From assembly GCA_011009095.1 (NCBI GenBank), contig VTPC01005422.1, forward strand, positions 1 through 64,000: a stretch of 64,000 nt of DNA, given 5' to 3'. The translations under genes were made by a program, and so were the position numbers. The stretch comes from Ignelater luminosus (taxonomy: Eukaryota > Arthropoda > Insecta > Coleoptera > Elateridae). Below, in pieces: positions 21,968 to 34,245 of this stretch. The notes under the pieces were generated by a model. It was not told the DNA's origin, searched no databases, and saw nothing but the letters and a program-made list of their open reading frames with translations. Every line of letters starts with the position of its first letter. The stretch's first letter is position 1.

Positions 21968-23430
21968 TTTTGTAGATTATATGAATATACTAAAAGATGG
22001 CAATAATAATTGTGTTGACGTATTAACGACTGGAGGAAATAATGCAATAATTGGTTTACAAACGGATTTAAACGTTGAAAGTGATTTAGATGAAATGGTG
22101 CAAGTATAACCGAACTGCGAAATGTTAAGTTTTTTGAAGATATTACTACTCCAAGCAAGGAAGCAAAAGGTTTATTATATAGTAGAGTACGTAGATTGTA
22201 CATTAGAAGTTTTAGTCTTGTTTCATTTTAGAAAGTGAAAATTTCTTAATAGAAAGAAATATGAATTACGACCATGAAGAAGAAGTAGCCGACAAAAATG
22301 TGCACACAGATTTGTCGAAAATGGACGTGCCAGAGGAAGATAATTAGTACGACAAAAATAGTAATGCTGTTGATACAGATAACAGTAAGGATATAGACTA
22401 CGTGCCAAGGGATGATGCAGAAAGTAGTGATAATCAAGGCAATGAACGAGACAAAAAAGGAGACCTGGATAAGAATGCTAATAATGACGCAGAAAATGGA
22501 GAAATTAGGAGCCCAAACACCAAAAAGCGGGAACGCATGAAAAAACCAGAAACGTCGAAAAAAATTCAGAACAAGAAAATAATATGTAGGATACACAAAG
22601 ACCAATTCATTGCGCGAAATATTTAATCAACATCTATTTGAAGGTACAGCTTACGTAGTAATTCACGCGAAATTCACAAGAAGGAAGAAGAGAAGAAAGC
22701 TACTTGTACACTGTACAAGTAGAGAAGAATATCATAAAGGTCTGTAAGTTTTATTCGTGGTGCTCTGAAGAAAAAGCCTGATTCTCTTGGTGGTCTAATA
22801 AAGGCCTCATCCCAAAAGGTGGCATCAAATAAATTATCTAATGAGTCTGGAACTCTCGTTCTTTTTCATTTAAAAATGTTTTCGGCGGTTGACGGTCACT
22901 ATACCAAAAAAAGATCTCCAAAAAATATCTATATCCACACCTAAATATAAATGCAATATATAACTTATCGATTGAATGTTGCACAGAAAACGACGTACTC
23001 CAATATAAAATTGTGAAAGCAAGCATGTATCATCACATATTTTTAAACAACCATACAATGATACATGTGACACTTATGATCACCTCTAATGCTTTTTAAC
23101 ACTGAAAATGAAGCCGATATTCGCAATCAAATGAAGGAACACTTACACAACGCACATATTGCCTACAAACTGAAAAATGATGATAAACAACGGGCAAAAC
23201 AGATAAATTTGAAGGCTGTGGTAAATTTACAAAAGTGCTTGCTCACTCTTTTACTGACACACGCTAAATCATTCTATCTACGTCAGTTATGGACATTCAA
23301 TCATAAGAAAGTTCTTGTTTTATATAAATGAAACAATAGCCGGAAGAGAGGGGAATGAGATCTGTTCTTGTTTGCAGATGTGGCTGACAATTTATTCGTA
23401 CTTGTGAAACCCATAAAAATGGACATTTTC
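21968..23430 (+). pseudogene. Decayed DDE-type insect transposon protein (N-terminal to central part)
   Basis: A reading frame from 22260 encodes an acidic, then basic N-terminus: MNYDHEEEV..., one stop near 22347, then DIDYVPRDDAESSD and EIRSPNTKKRERMKKPET to 22626. Further on, in shifted frames, come ENDVLQYKIVKASMYHHIF (about 22990-23045), TCDTYDHL-like Cys motifs (about 23065-23085), a frame from 23089 with ADIRNQMKEHLHNAHIAYKL and VVNLQKCLLTLLL...AKSFYLRQLWTFN (to about 23300), and ETIAGRREGNE near 23325. This order matches a multicopy protein family in beetle genomes that I regard as a DDE transposase (DTC-CD, LQKCLPTP and FYKRQLWTFNL blocks). The catalytic SDSCGGQNKN-like block that should follow is not visible. 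At least five breaks. The part before 22260 is doubtful. Confidence 0.6.
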
Positions 23431-24475
23431 TGTAGTTAAATAATTGCTAGGAAGATAATATAAGTGAAATAATCCGTATAATACACCTAAACAAGTCACC
23501 ACCCTGTATAATTCAAAGATGATATGTGGTTGCAGTGCCCTCTCACAATGTAGCTTTCTAGTGTGATTGCCTAAGTCACGTTTTATCTCCTCTTTTGTAT
23601 TCCATGAGATAGTCTTCTGGCGTGTTCAGGTGCATGGGCTTTTGTTACCTAGTTGGTTTAGCCTGGGAACTTACTTCGTAGGATATTAACGTCCTTCGCT
23701 GTAAATGACAACACAGATTTTTGTACCACCATAGTTCCTTTTTAATAGTTGTTGAGTACAAATTAAGATTGCTTGGAATATCGTTATATGCAAACTATAG
23801 CCTGTGTTTCATTCAATCTATCCTGATTCTGTTTTGTATAGTACTTAGAGGTGGCTATATAAAAAATAATGCATTCAGCTACATACATTTCTATCTATGT
23901 TTTAAAACTTCCTTTGATGGAATCATATTTCAAAGACTTTGCTGGTTTACCTTTTGTTTATCCAGTCTGGTACCATATTAGGAATCCAGGTGAGATATAA
24001 AGGTCAGTTTACTATCTAGAGATGCTTCTCACTCCATCTTGAGCAAAGTTCCAGTTAAGTACATTTCTTTTGTTTAACACGATCTTCTTTTTCTAGTGAA
24101 TAGCACCAAAGGTGTACATATTTGTCGGATTAATCGATAGACGCGTAGATATACCATAGAAGAACGGAACCAAAATCCGATGTATTTTCTTACGGAGTTA
24201 AAAAAGACTGAATCACTTCTGGTCTAAACAGAATATGTTCACGGTCGTTCAGCTGATAAAAGCTCGAAGCGCAATAAGAGTTACTGATAGGAACGAAAAC
24301 GAATGTTTGTGTAACGGCTGATGCTAAGAGTTTGTAACTGTCATTTACTTCCGGCGTAACTGTCTTTCTTCCATTCTGACGGTCTTTTTCCATTCTGTTT
24401 TTTGTGCTGTAACGGTCGTGTGTTTTGCCATTGTCCCAGCCAAATAAAAGCGAAGCAGATCTCAAGTAGAGGAAC
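23431..24475. other. No recognised feature
   Basis: AT-rich in the left part, more balanced in the right. The open frames at 23721 and 24190 (minus) show no known motif. Confidence 0.4.
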
Positions 24476-25500
24476 GTGAAGAATAATGATGAAGTGTGCT
24501 TCGTTTGGGCAGTGGTGTCCGCTTTACATCTCGTTCCGCATGATCAGCACCCGGATCAAGTAAGCAGTTACTGCTCACTACTCAATTATCCTAAACCTTG
24601 ACAAAATTAAGTTCCCCATGACAGTGGACCAAATCAAGCAATTCGAAAAAAATAACATTTCATGGTGAAACCGACCACGAGTGGGCTGAAGGTAGTCCCA
24701 GTCCGCATTACCAAGCACAAGATGGATAGACACGTCAATCTGCTAATAATCCAAGACACCTATGATAAAGAGACCGAAGAAATTAAATACTGCTGGATTT
24801 GGATTACAAAGTTAAGTAGACTTCTCAGTCAAGAAATGTGTATGCGACCGCTGTCTAAATTACTTTTACAACGAAGACAAGCTGAAGAACCATGAGGTCG
24901 ACTGTCAGGAGATAACAGGGCGTACAGCAAAGCTGTTCTACAAAGAGAAAGATAAAATAGTTAGGTTCGAAAATATGGCTCGCCCTCTATCATCTATGTA
25001 GATTTTGTGTCCATACCAAAACATATAAACAAACAAAAGGAAAGAACAACACCCTACATCAGAAACAGGAGGCCTTCAGCGTACGTTAATATTTTCACTA
25101 CAGTTATGATGATAGCTTATCCTTTTACAAGAATCACCGATGTCCTGACAGTAGCAAGTAGTTGATCAACGGGATTAAGCAGATAGTCGAAGATGTGGGG
25201 CCGGTGTATTGGGCGGCTCAGCCGCTGCCGCCTGTCACATCTGCGCCAAACCTTTCGATGGAGTCAAAGTCCGAGACCACTGCCATCTAGCCGGCAAGTT
25301 CAGGGGGGCAGCCCACAATGACTGCAACCTCAATTACCAGGACAAGAAAGCAATTCCTATAGTGTTCCATAACCTCAGTGGGTACGACGTCTCGTTTGTT
25401 AATAACCATATCTTAATATTAATTAATTCTCCGGTAATAATCAAAGTCAGATCCGAAATGGATGATTTTCATACTACTATTTTTTGTATTGACTAGGACG
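24476..25500 (+). pseudogene. Maverick/Polinton protein-primed DNA polymerase B relic
   Basis: The segments, on the plus strand and in order, are: NNDEVCFVWAVVSALH-HPDQVSSY (about 24483-24565), DKIKFPMTVDQIKQFEKNN-IS (about 24600-24660), VVPVRITKHKMDRHVNLLII (in the frame starting at 24662), YCWI-LSRLLS (about 24790-24830), KKCVCDRCLNYFYNEDKLKNHEVDC (about 24830-24905), and CHICAKPFDGVKVRDHCHLAGKFRGAAHNDCNLNYQ followed by IPIVFHNLSGYD (in the frame at 25209-25496; parts named, not joined). This is the zinc-finger-rich region leading into the exonuclease domain of Polinton PolB (CHIC...RDHCHLTG...H--CN-NY...IP-VFHNLSGYD). The polymerase palm is absent because the frame dies at 25496 at the start of a minisatellite. 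Four or more frame breaks. Polintons are large self-synthesising elements. No other Polinton gene is seen. Confidence 0.85.
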
Positions 25501-25641
25501 GGCTAAATCGAAGAGGAGGAGTTTTGTACTGATCCAGACGATATCATTTACGTATTGACTAAGACAGGCGTTATTTCCGTACTGACCCGGAAATGCATTA
25601 TTTTTATACCGAACCCAGGAATAGTATTCTGCTATTGTATC
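25481..25641. repeat. Minisatellite block M1, 26-27-bp units
   Basis: Units of the form GTAYTGACYMRGAC followed by 10-13 variable bases and ATTT repeat about six times. The whole block recurs at 26123-26283 with five mismatches in 161 bases and no indel. Confidence 0.85.
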
Positions 25642-25928
25642 AGATATACATTATAGAAAAATCAGAATTTGCGCGGGAATGGAACCCACACAAACATTTG
25701 GCATTTGGCTCGGAAAGCGCGAAAGACCGAGCTTGAACGAGTTTGGTTATTACGCGAATTTTGATTTCTCTATATGTAGTATATCTGGTGTGTGTTTACA
25801 CAATCCCTACTCCTATACTACTGTCAGTTGGATCAGTCCGTAGTCGCATTTGAACTTTTGTCTGGCCTCTGTCCAAGCCTTCAAAGGTCTAAGGCTTTCT
25901 CCCGTTTTCTTACTTCATAAGAGGAGAT
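25642..25928. other. Unassigned spacer between minisatellite and G+C-rich element
   Basis: No gene or recognised element. Confidence 0.4.
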
Positions 25929-26118
25929 AGAGGTCTGCACGGCCGGGTTTTTAGTTAGACTTTTGGGAGGCCAGGCCCGAATGTCGGGTTGGGGGGTCTA
26001 CCCGAGCCAGGCCACAGCCTAAACATTTATCGAGCTTTTCGGACCTACGTCAGTCGGGTCTATCGGTCCTGTTAAGGTTTTCGGCCTGTCAGGCTGTTCG
26101 GCTGTTCTCCTGACGGAG
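25929..26118 (-). mobile_element. G+C-rich 9-bp-unit element, copy B2 (right half)
   Basis: Read on the minus strand it has the 9-bp units GCCTGACAGGCCGAAAACC..., then GACGTAGGTCCGAAAAGCTC, ATAAATGTTTAGGCTGTGGCC and the end CTAAAAACCCGGCCGTGCAGA, all aligning with the right part of copy A (18690-18807). Confidence 0.7.
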
Positions 26119-26122
26119 ATCT

Positions 26123-26283
26123 TTTTTGTATTGACTAGGACGGGCTAAATCGAAGAGGGGGAGTTTTGTACTGACCCAGACGATATCATTTACGTATTGA
26201 CTAAGATAGGCGTTATTTCCGTACTGACCCGGAAAAGCATTATTTTTATACCGAACCCAGGAATAGTATTCTGGTATTGTATC
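26123..26283. repeat. Minisatellite block M2, second copy of M1
   Basis: 161 bp, offset exactly 642 bases from M1, about 97% identical. This is much less diverged than the protein relics around it. Confidence 0.85.
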
Positions 26284-26339
26284 GTATCGAAAACTTTTTC
26301 TTATTCAGTCAGAGGACCGAGCACTATGTTTATATCGAA

Positions 26340-26548
26340 CCGTAGAAACCTGCGCAAACCGAATTTCCTGGCCAACCGGGCCACAGTTTGAAAATCTATA
26401 GGACCTTTCTAGCCTACATCGGGCCTATCGGTTCATTTGGGCCACTCGGGCTTTTCGAACCTATCAAGAAGTTAACGGATTTTTTTCGGGCCGTCTCAAG
26501 CCGGGTCGGGCCAGGCTGGGGATGGAAATCTCGGCCCGTGCAGGACTC
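26340..26548 (-). mobile_element. G+C-rich 9-bp-unit element, copy B1 (left half and body)
   Basis: On the minus strand it begins CCTGCACGGGCCGAGATTTCC, continues through CCGTTAACTTCTTGATAGG, a few 9-bp units and TAGATTTTCAAACTGTGGCC. It thus carries the left end of the family and lacks the right end. Confidence 0.7.
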
Positions 26549-28860
26549 TATGAGGGGAGCGAGGAAAGTGCAAGAGTTGTTTTCATGTTTTCTTTTTAAC
26601 GCAAGGTCGCTATACCTCTAGAACGTTTAGGCCGATTTCGAGCAAACTTGAAAGGTAGGTGGGTCTCGTGGAGTTTCAAACTCTTGACTGGCGACTTAGA
26701 GGTCCTAGGACAACATGTCCGGAGTGCTCTAGGGTCACGGGAATCTAGTTTTCGCGTTTCGATGCGCATCCGCGAGTGCCGAAAAGGCTACGAACTTGGC
26801 TAAAAAACCAGTACCGTTCCGACCCTGGTGACTGGCACCGAAAGAGTTCCAAAAATCGAATCAAAAAGATTTTTGAGATTCAAAGTCTAGGGTCTTTAAA
26901 CCACCGGATTCGATTCGACCTACTTCGGAGTTTTTCGGATACGTTTGCTTCGGAAATTCCCAACTCCGCAACCAAAGAACCGATCGAGATGGGATTTTTT
27001 TAAAACGTCGCGCACTATTTCACATCCGTCATTCGTTTTCCTTCAGATGGTCACCTTCGAATGCTCCCTCGAAAGGCACATAAGAAAGTCTGTATATGTC
27101 GTTTTCACTACGAGGTCATCTTCAATGTCAGAATACTAAAAATTGTGAAAACGTGATCTTGGAATCGGAATACTTGCAGCGAAGAAGAAGGATTTTCGGC
27201 CATGGGTACGGAGGATCGTAAACGAATTTTGCAAATTTTATATACGGTCTTGGAAAAAGACAAAAAATCGGCCCACGGCGGCGTTCCTTCCTTTTTTCCG
27301 CTGTTATTCACCGGTGAATAATGTCGTGATTTTGATTAAGCTTTTCGGATCTCCGTTCGACTTGCTTCCAAAATTTTTAATTCAAAAGCTTTATGATATA
27401 TAACATTTCGAAGTTGTAGGTTCGTTTGACGTCTTCCGTTTTTCGTCGTTTGCACCGAAACCGCGTGTCCTATCGACTGGGTATTACTACGGCCGGAAAG
27501 AACACCGAGAAGTATGTCGAAAATCACTTGTTCCACCTTAAAACGGTGTTTTTCCGTTAAGTTTAGGTTTTTTATAACATGATTTAGGGCTGATTTTTGA
27601 CACTGAGATGCGCCAGATGTTGTCCTTGCCAAAGATGTTTTCAAAATCTTGATAGCTTTTATCGTTTCTGCGGAAAATTTGTCTTTGAACTCGGATTTTA
27701 TGCAACGATTTCGGAAGCTATCTATAAAGTATGCAAATTCACTTCTACGTATGCGACGATTAAGGATCTAAAATGTCCAAATTTTCTTTCAGTGGAAATC
27801 GCTAGCTTCTTTAATGAAAAGGATAATAATGTGTTTGATTTTTTTTATTGTTTAAGTTTAAACGTATGTCTCAAGCAATGGGATTTCGTTTTGATTAAAA
27901 CATAAGTTGCTGTCAAAACAGGTATTTGATGATATTTACTATTTATTTAGTTCTTATTGCTTAACTACTATTCAAAGCCGCTTAGAAATTAGCACTACCA
28001 AGAGTTAAAGAAAATTAGGGTTTCTCTTCGCATCCAAATAGGGGGCCTAATTTTCTCTAGCCTGTTTTAAAAGATCACGATCGTACTCAGGAGTTAGTAC
28101 TTACAGCCTTAGAAATAAAATAAATGGTAGGTATTTCTATATCTTTTTTTTTCTGATATTGGATTAGATTTGAATCTTCTTTCGTCAATTTAAGAGTGTA
28201 GGTAATTTGGAGTGAATCAATTTAAAAAGCGCATTTTGCAGATTTCGACAACTGACTATTTGAAGAAGAGACGAAGAAAGTAATTTTGTATTTTATTTTA
28301 TTTCTTCGAAGACTGTTTGAAAGGATCCGATTTTATCATGAAAATTAAGTCTTCAATATGATCTTCAATGAAAATATTTACCGTTTGAGAATGAAGTATT
28401 TAAATAGATCAAATAAAGGTTTACTTGTGCAAGAAGATTTTATTCAAGTTTCCACGCCCACAAAGCAACCCATTATAGGTTTAGTTTTCTGACGTAAGGG
28501 GTTTAAGTTCTGATCGAAATTAATGAAGTCATTATTAGGATGAAGCAAACTGTTGTAGTAATATTTTTGCAAGTCTAAGTTATATCTTGAACCACATTAT
28601 TGATGATCTTTTTTATCGCTTATATAGCGTAAGCCTTTTCTAAACAAAATAATAAAATAAAAATCCTTAGTATAATTCATTCCTAATTACAATTTTCTTT
28701 CCGACATTTAAGAAAGTCAAAGACCTCTCGCTTGTTCCTTTTTGCGAACTCTCAGGAATTTTCCTAATTAGGTGCAATTTAAATTTAAATTTTTTTATCC
28801 CATATACGGTTTTTTCCCGCAATGGGTTTTGTATCCAGAAAGGTCCTGTTAACACCCACG
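26549..28860. other. Unassigned; left 1.1 kb is richer in G+C
   Basis: 26580-27650 has near-balanced composition and several short open frames (for example 26776, 26945, and 27336 on the minus strand) but none with a motif I recognise. It may be the non-coding part of a transposon. 27900-28860 is AT-rich without features. Confidence 0.35.
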
Positions 28861-28861
28861 C

Positions 28862-29092
28862 TGCACCCGAGGATGTGGCGGTGGGGCAACACTATATAAC
28901 CACAGGCATGAATGTTGTACGCGCGCAGATCCGCAATCCTGCTGGTGGTGAAGCACCCCCATAAGCTCCACAGGTCCTTTACCCTCTATTCGAAGTTACT
29001 ACAATATTCCTGCTACTACTATACGCACGCTGCTGCTCTCGCTGTCGCGCCGTTGAAAACTATTCTTGAGGAAACTTCGCGCGCAAAACTTT
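28862..29092 (+). promoter_or_regulatory. Candidate promoter and first exon with a splice donor
   Basis: A CpG-containing island stands out in AT-rich sequence. CACTATATAACC (28889-28900) is a good TATA box. About 195 bases later AACTTTG/GTGAGTCCG offers a strong splice donor near 29092-29093, followed by thousands of bases of intron-like AT-rich DNA. A 61-codon open frame from 28912 ends just past the donor. No downstream exon was found, so the call rests on these two motifs and on composition. Confidence 0.25.
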
Positions 29093-29097
29093 GGTGA

Positions 29098-32000
29098 GTC
29101 CGATTTATTATTTTTATATTGTTTGTAAATGTATTTTATTTTTGTCGCCCCCTTTAGAAAAATTCGACTTGATTATATATGAGGTGTTTTAATCAAAAAG
29201 ATCTAAAAGTTTATAAGTGGAAGAAAAGTTAATCGTTGAAGTATGATAAATTATAAAAGTTTATGAAAAGTTTGTAGTGTTGCTTGTTTAATGTTTTTAA
29301 GATTTTGTTTAATTGATTATAGTAGTGATGGGGATTATAATTTTGATAAAAAATTAAATTTGTATCTAAAATGCAAAAATAAAAGCCCACAATAACTTTT
29401 ATCTGGAGTGTTATTATATTAACTTTATCAGTGATAATTGACGGGTTTTAACAGTTATGTCCACACATTCCCCATCAATCTATCCAAATATTTAAGTTTG
29501 GGAAAAATATTTTTTTTGAAAATTTGTTCTTGCTTTAAGTTTGTTAATTTTCTGAAAAAGCATAGCAATATTTTTATTACATTAAATTTACACTTTATCA
29601 AAAAAAAAAGAAATTAATTAAGCCCTAGCATGCGAGAAACAAAACGAATTTTAAAAACTGTTTGGATTTACATTATTAAATCCCCCTCGTTTTTTATCGT
29701 TCATTCCGTTGGTGTATTAGGGAAAAATCGTATCGGGTTGTATTTATTAAGGTTAATTTTCCGATTTGTGTTTAGATCATATTTTTTATTGTTATCACTG
29801 AAACGTTTAATATATACCTAACAACAGAAGCAAATGAATGAATTTATAGTACACATGTACGGATTCACACTTTCTGTTTTTTTGTAGATACTTATTTTCG
29901 CTTTTTTTTCTCGTCGAAAGAAGGTTTTAAATTTAGCAAACAACAATTATTTTTCATTCAAATTTATTAAGAAATGGTGTAATAGCAAGTTTAATAATGT
30001 ACAATTTATTATAATTTCCACTATGTCCTAAAATAATTATTGAATCCCTGGAATCCATACGTGAACTCAAAATTTGATTTTAATAGACATTTAAAGCCAG
30101 CAGCTTTATTAAGTTTTCCATATTGAGCTTTAAATGTTAAAATATCTTAAGTATATTAGATTCTAGGACATGTTTTCAATATTAATAATTTACGTTGTCT
30201 AAGTAGTTTTAATATTGACAATAATTAAGGATGCTCTAATCGATGGTCGAATGAATTTTTAAGATTGTAATTATTAAAACTGAAACTATTAATAAATAAC
30301 TCAGAACTAACAATAAATTGATCAATGAAATGTTAATCTTAACAACACGACCCATTCAATTGGAATTTTATATGTCAATATTGACTCGAACTAATAATAC
30401 GAGGGTCTTTATATCAATACATCCAATTGCAAAGACATCAATACCACCCGTTAATGTTTGAAATTTTGTTCCGAATTTATAATATGAAAAATTTGTAGGT
30501 TAAAGATTCGTTTCATTTCAAGTTTCTTGAAGTTCATTCGTGTTACAAGGATGTCTTGCAAGTATTATTTGACAAAAGTGTAGAAAAAACTGAACTTTTA
30601 AATATGAATGCTTCCGTAGTCATTTGGTGATTGTTTAGTTAAGATTTTTTAATATTTATATTTGTGTAGTAAAAATTTTTGACACTGAGTTTGTTTTATG
30701 TAATGGGATATTAAGCGTTAGGAATTTTAATTAAACAAATACAAAATAATATTAAAAAAATCTTGACGAAACAAGCATTAATTAACTAAGAAAGCATTTA
30801 TATCTCAACATTTTTAGTGTTAATAATGCATTTCGTGCCACTTTGACCTTTTTTTCTTATTAGAAGATATACACTAGTTTTCCCAAATGTTAAAATAACA
30901 TTTTTTTGCACTTTTGGGAAATATCTGCATTGACAACAATGCATAGCTGAAATATTTGTATGTATTCCATCTCTTGGCAATTAAAAAGATTTTCAGATTT
31001 GTATTCTGAAGTTATGTTAATTATGTTAGGTTGTCTTGCAATGTCAATTGCATATTTTATTTCATTGCATTTAATATTATTTATAATAAAAATATGCAGA
31101 GAATTTATAAACATAAAAATATAAAATTTCGTAAAAATTGATCAAGGGCTCTTGACATATTTTATTGTCTGATTTGTTTCAATATCACACACGGCTTTGT
31201 TGCCAAATTAAAATAGAATTCCGACTGAATTTAGATACTGCTCAACTACATTTATTTTATTTCCAGCAAAACTTATTGGAGTTATCGACTCAATTAATTC
31301 TGGATATTTTGAAATGCATGCCGTACATTCTTAAATCTCTAACCTAAAACAGCATTACCCTATTAATTATTAAATTGAACACAAATCTAGTATGAAGATT
31401 AATTATTTTCATCAGCTGCTGCTATGAAAAGAAACAAAACATACAAATTCTATTATTCTTGACAATTGTCAAAATTTGTACCTTCATTAAATAATAAAAT
31501 GTTTTCTCAAGAAAAATAGCATGATAAAATCGTATTAGAAACTGCGAGAGAAACTGTAAACATCTAGAAGATAATAAATAGATGCATAATTAGAAATAAT
31601 AAATTTTAAAAAAATGGCAGTAACTTATTTTAAGGTTAGATTTTAAGTGGAAGTGTTGACTGAACTGGCACAAGTTTTAACTATTAGAAGAATTTTAAAT
31701 TATCTCAACTGTTTTATACATTTCCATTTCTCTCAGTAAACCTCGCTGTAGTATTGCACAATGAAAAAGTAAAATAAGGTAAATTTGTAATAGCTTTGTC
31801 CATATTGAAATTGGTCAGAAATACAACAAACGATTAAATTAATCAATTCTTATTTAAAGAAGCATTAGTAACGAATTAGATTCCGTTTAAGTGATAATGG
31901 AAAAGTTATTAAAAAAGACATCCATTTTTGAAAGATAAAATACGTAGTTATAGCCATAACCTCAAATTTGCGCATACGTCAATCTCAATTACCATTCAGT

Positions 32001-32170
32001 GGAGCGGGTATAAATCAACATTGGTTAATGACAAACTAAATGTAAATGATCAAGTATAAACCCGCTTTAACAGTTATTAATTATTATTTAAATAGATTAT
32101 TTATCAAAAAAAGAATTTTGACAATTAAAATATAGCTTGGCGAAAAACCAGCAAGATAAGCAGAATGTAA
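29098..32170. other. Very AT-rich stretch, intron- or intergenic-like
   Basis: No coding, tandem or structured feature could be supported. Confidence 0.5.
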
Positions 32171-32173
32171 TTA

Positions 32174-32432
32174 GTGTGCCTTGATATAGTTTTATTAAAT
32201 GTCATTTTTTAATAGGTGTGGACACACTTGTCAAAAAAGATAAACAAAAATCTACTCGTACGCCGAGTGTAAAGGATAGAATAAGAATTTACTATTAAAA
32301 TTTTTCTTCTTTCCTTTACACCCACAGTGCGAGCAGAGAGCTAACGTATATCTTTGTCTCTCTTGTTTGACAAGTGTGGTCACACTCTACCTATTAAAAG
32401 AAATGACATTTAATAAAACAATATCAAGGCAC
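32174..32432. mobile_element. 259-bp MITE flanked by TA
   Basis: Terminal inverted repeats of about 60 bp: the left end has CCTTGATATAGTTTTATTAA, ATGTCATTT and then ACACTTGTCAAA, and the right end is the inverse with few changes. TA lies directly outside both ends (32172-32173 and 32433-32434), as expected for a Tc1/mariner-mobilised non-autonomous element. The interior (about 32250-32370) is itself partly self-complementary. Confidence 0.85.
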
Positions 32433-32434
32433 TA

Positions 32435-33035
32435 GATGTAATGAGGCTGGAAAATTGATTCTGTTTTCATATAATCATTAAGTTCTTTAGTACAGCACAG
32501 TACTACAGCATTTCGGGGTTGCAACAGGTGAAAAGCCGGAAAACTGAATGAATATATGTTTTTTTTCTGCAGTCGGAGAAACCACCTTGTGATTCCATAG
32601 GAACAATTTAAAAATATTTTGCTATTGATTCATCTTTTTGCAGATAACTTGACTTATTTTATTAGAGAGCTTGGCAAGATTCTAGTTTTTGCATTTTAAT
32701 AACACAACGTGTTCAATTTATTTCTCTACATGCATAGGCAACACATTAAGCAAATGGCCAAATCTCTGAGGCTAGATAATCACTAAACGTATAGTGTCTC
32801 AAAAAACAACCAACAAATGTTGACAGTAGATTTCTGAGACAAAATCTAAGTAATCTAACCAAATTCACCTATATCCTAAAGTCCACCTTTTAAGAGATAC
32901 AGGGTGTCAAAGTTGAATTTAAAATTACTTGTTCTTTAAATATTTCAAGAACAAGGTGACATATCGGAATAAAACTTCTTACATGCCTGTTACTCCAAAG
33001 TGCCTACGATTTTATCTAATTTTATGTCTGATATC
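32435..33035. other. AT-rich stretch; start of a dispersed repeat
   Basis: GATACAGGGTGTCAAAGTTGA at about 32897 is a common kind of insect repeat end and may begin the dispersed repeat that continues to 33370. Confidence 0.35.
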
Positions 33036-33039
33036 ATCA

Positions 33040-33375
33040 TATGAGGCGGGGAGATATGAAGGGGTTAGCTCATTACACTAAAGAAAATTGTTACACCACT
33101 GGGAAATTAAGAAGTTTTTCTACTTTTGAAAGTATAAATCGATTTAGCGAAAAAAGCCTCTTTTTGCATTTTTTCTGTAAAATACTCCATTTTAAAGTAA
33201 AATTGGATTTGTCAAAATCTCTCAATCCAATGACTTATAATTGTGTCAATTACTTGCATCGCATTCCTTGACAGAAACTGAGCCTACTTTGTCCTATAAC
33301 TATCTTCCTCAAAAATCATCGTTTTTGAGATATAGGATGTCAAAATTTCTTATTTTTGGGCAAATTTTAATTCCC
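33040..33375 (+). repeat. Dispersed repeat, copy 1
   Basis: ATTGTTACACCACTGG, GTAAAATTGGATTTGTCAAA, ATCTCTCAAT, TACTTTGTCCTATAACT and GAGATATAGGATGTCAAA recur in the same order and strand at 41060-41320. CCCTGTATCTCGAAAACG near 33374 is a further typical phrase. The open frames inside (33041, 33241) are not genes. Confidence 0.7.
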
Positions 33376-34240
33376 TGTATCTCGAAAACGATGCATTTAA
33401 GGGAAAACAGATGGCAAAAATGCGGAGAATACGATGCGAATAATTGCATTTTGTCTTTAAGCTGACGTATGACTTTACCGTAGGAAACTGGAGATAGAAA
33501 GTTTTGAAAATCAGATTTTACTACGAAAAAACCCGTGAGTTATTTTTCGTTTTAAATGGATTGCTGATTTTGAAATTAAAGACATTTTTTAATTATATAA
33601 AATAGTAGACAACTTAAAATAACAAACATGTCGAAAATTCCATTCCTGAAATATTGAAAAACAAAAAATCTTAAATGAAAGTTTGCCACCCTGTGTCTCG
33701 AAAAAGAATTTAAGAATATAGGTATAGGAATATAGGCTGCCTAAATGAAGGTTTTTGTTTCAAGTTTTTTGTTAGTTTATCATGGTACTCTCTGATTGCG
33801 GTACTTTCTCAACACTGTATAATTGCATACTTGTGCTTGTAGTTGGATACTGAGGGCGTATGCTCTTTCTAGTTCTGCAACATAAAAACCATTGACATTT
33901 TCTGAACTTTTTTAAATAACGGTATCATTGTCCTTTTTTCTCGCTCCAACGTTACACACACGCCGAATTTATTGATTTTTAGTTTCAATATTAAAGTTGC
34001 CCTTATGTTCTTCTACTCTTTTTGTGAATACCGCTTTACGCATGAACCGGTTCTATGCCAGCAAAATTTGTCAGTTATGTTTCTTTAGTACTTTTGTATC
34101 TATTAAAAGATTCTTAGTACAGTACCTCTTGCAGAAAATTTTATTTCTGTCAACATTTCAATCAATGGTACTGGAGTGAAGAAATTGTCAAAAAAAGATG
34201 AAAATTTAAGTCGTGTGTTTTGCACAAATTATGGCTCAAA
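33376..34240. other. AT-rich stretch without recognised genes
   Basis: CCCTGTGTCTCGAAAA near 33690 is a short echo of the dispersed repeat. Nothing else. Confidence 0.4.
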
Positions 34241-34245
34241 CCAGT

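Noticed and set aside
25481..26283. M1 and M2 as a pair of LTRs
   Set aside because: They lack TG...CA ends, are themselves minisatellites, and the sequence between holds no retroelement signal.
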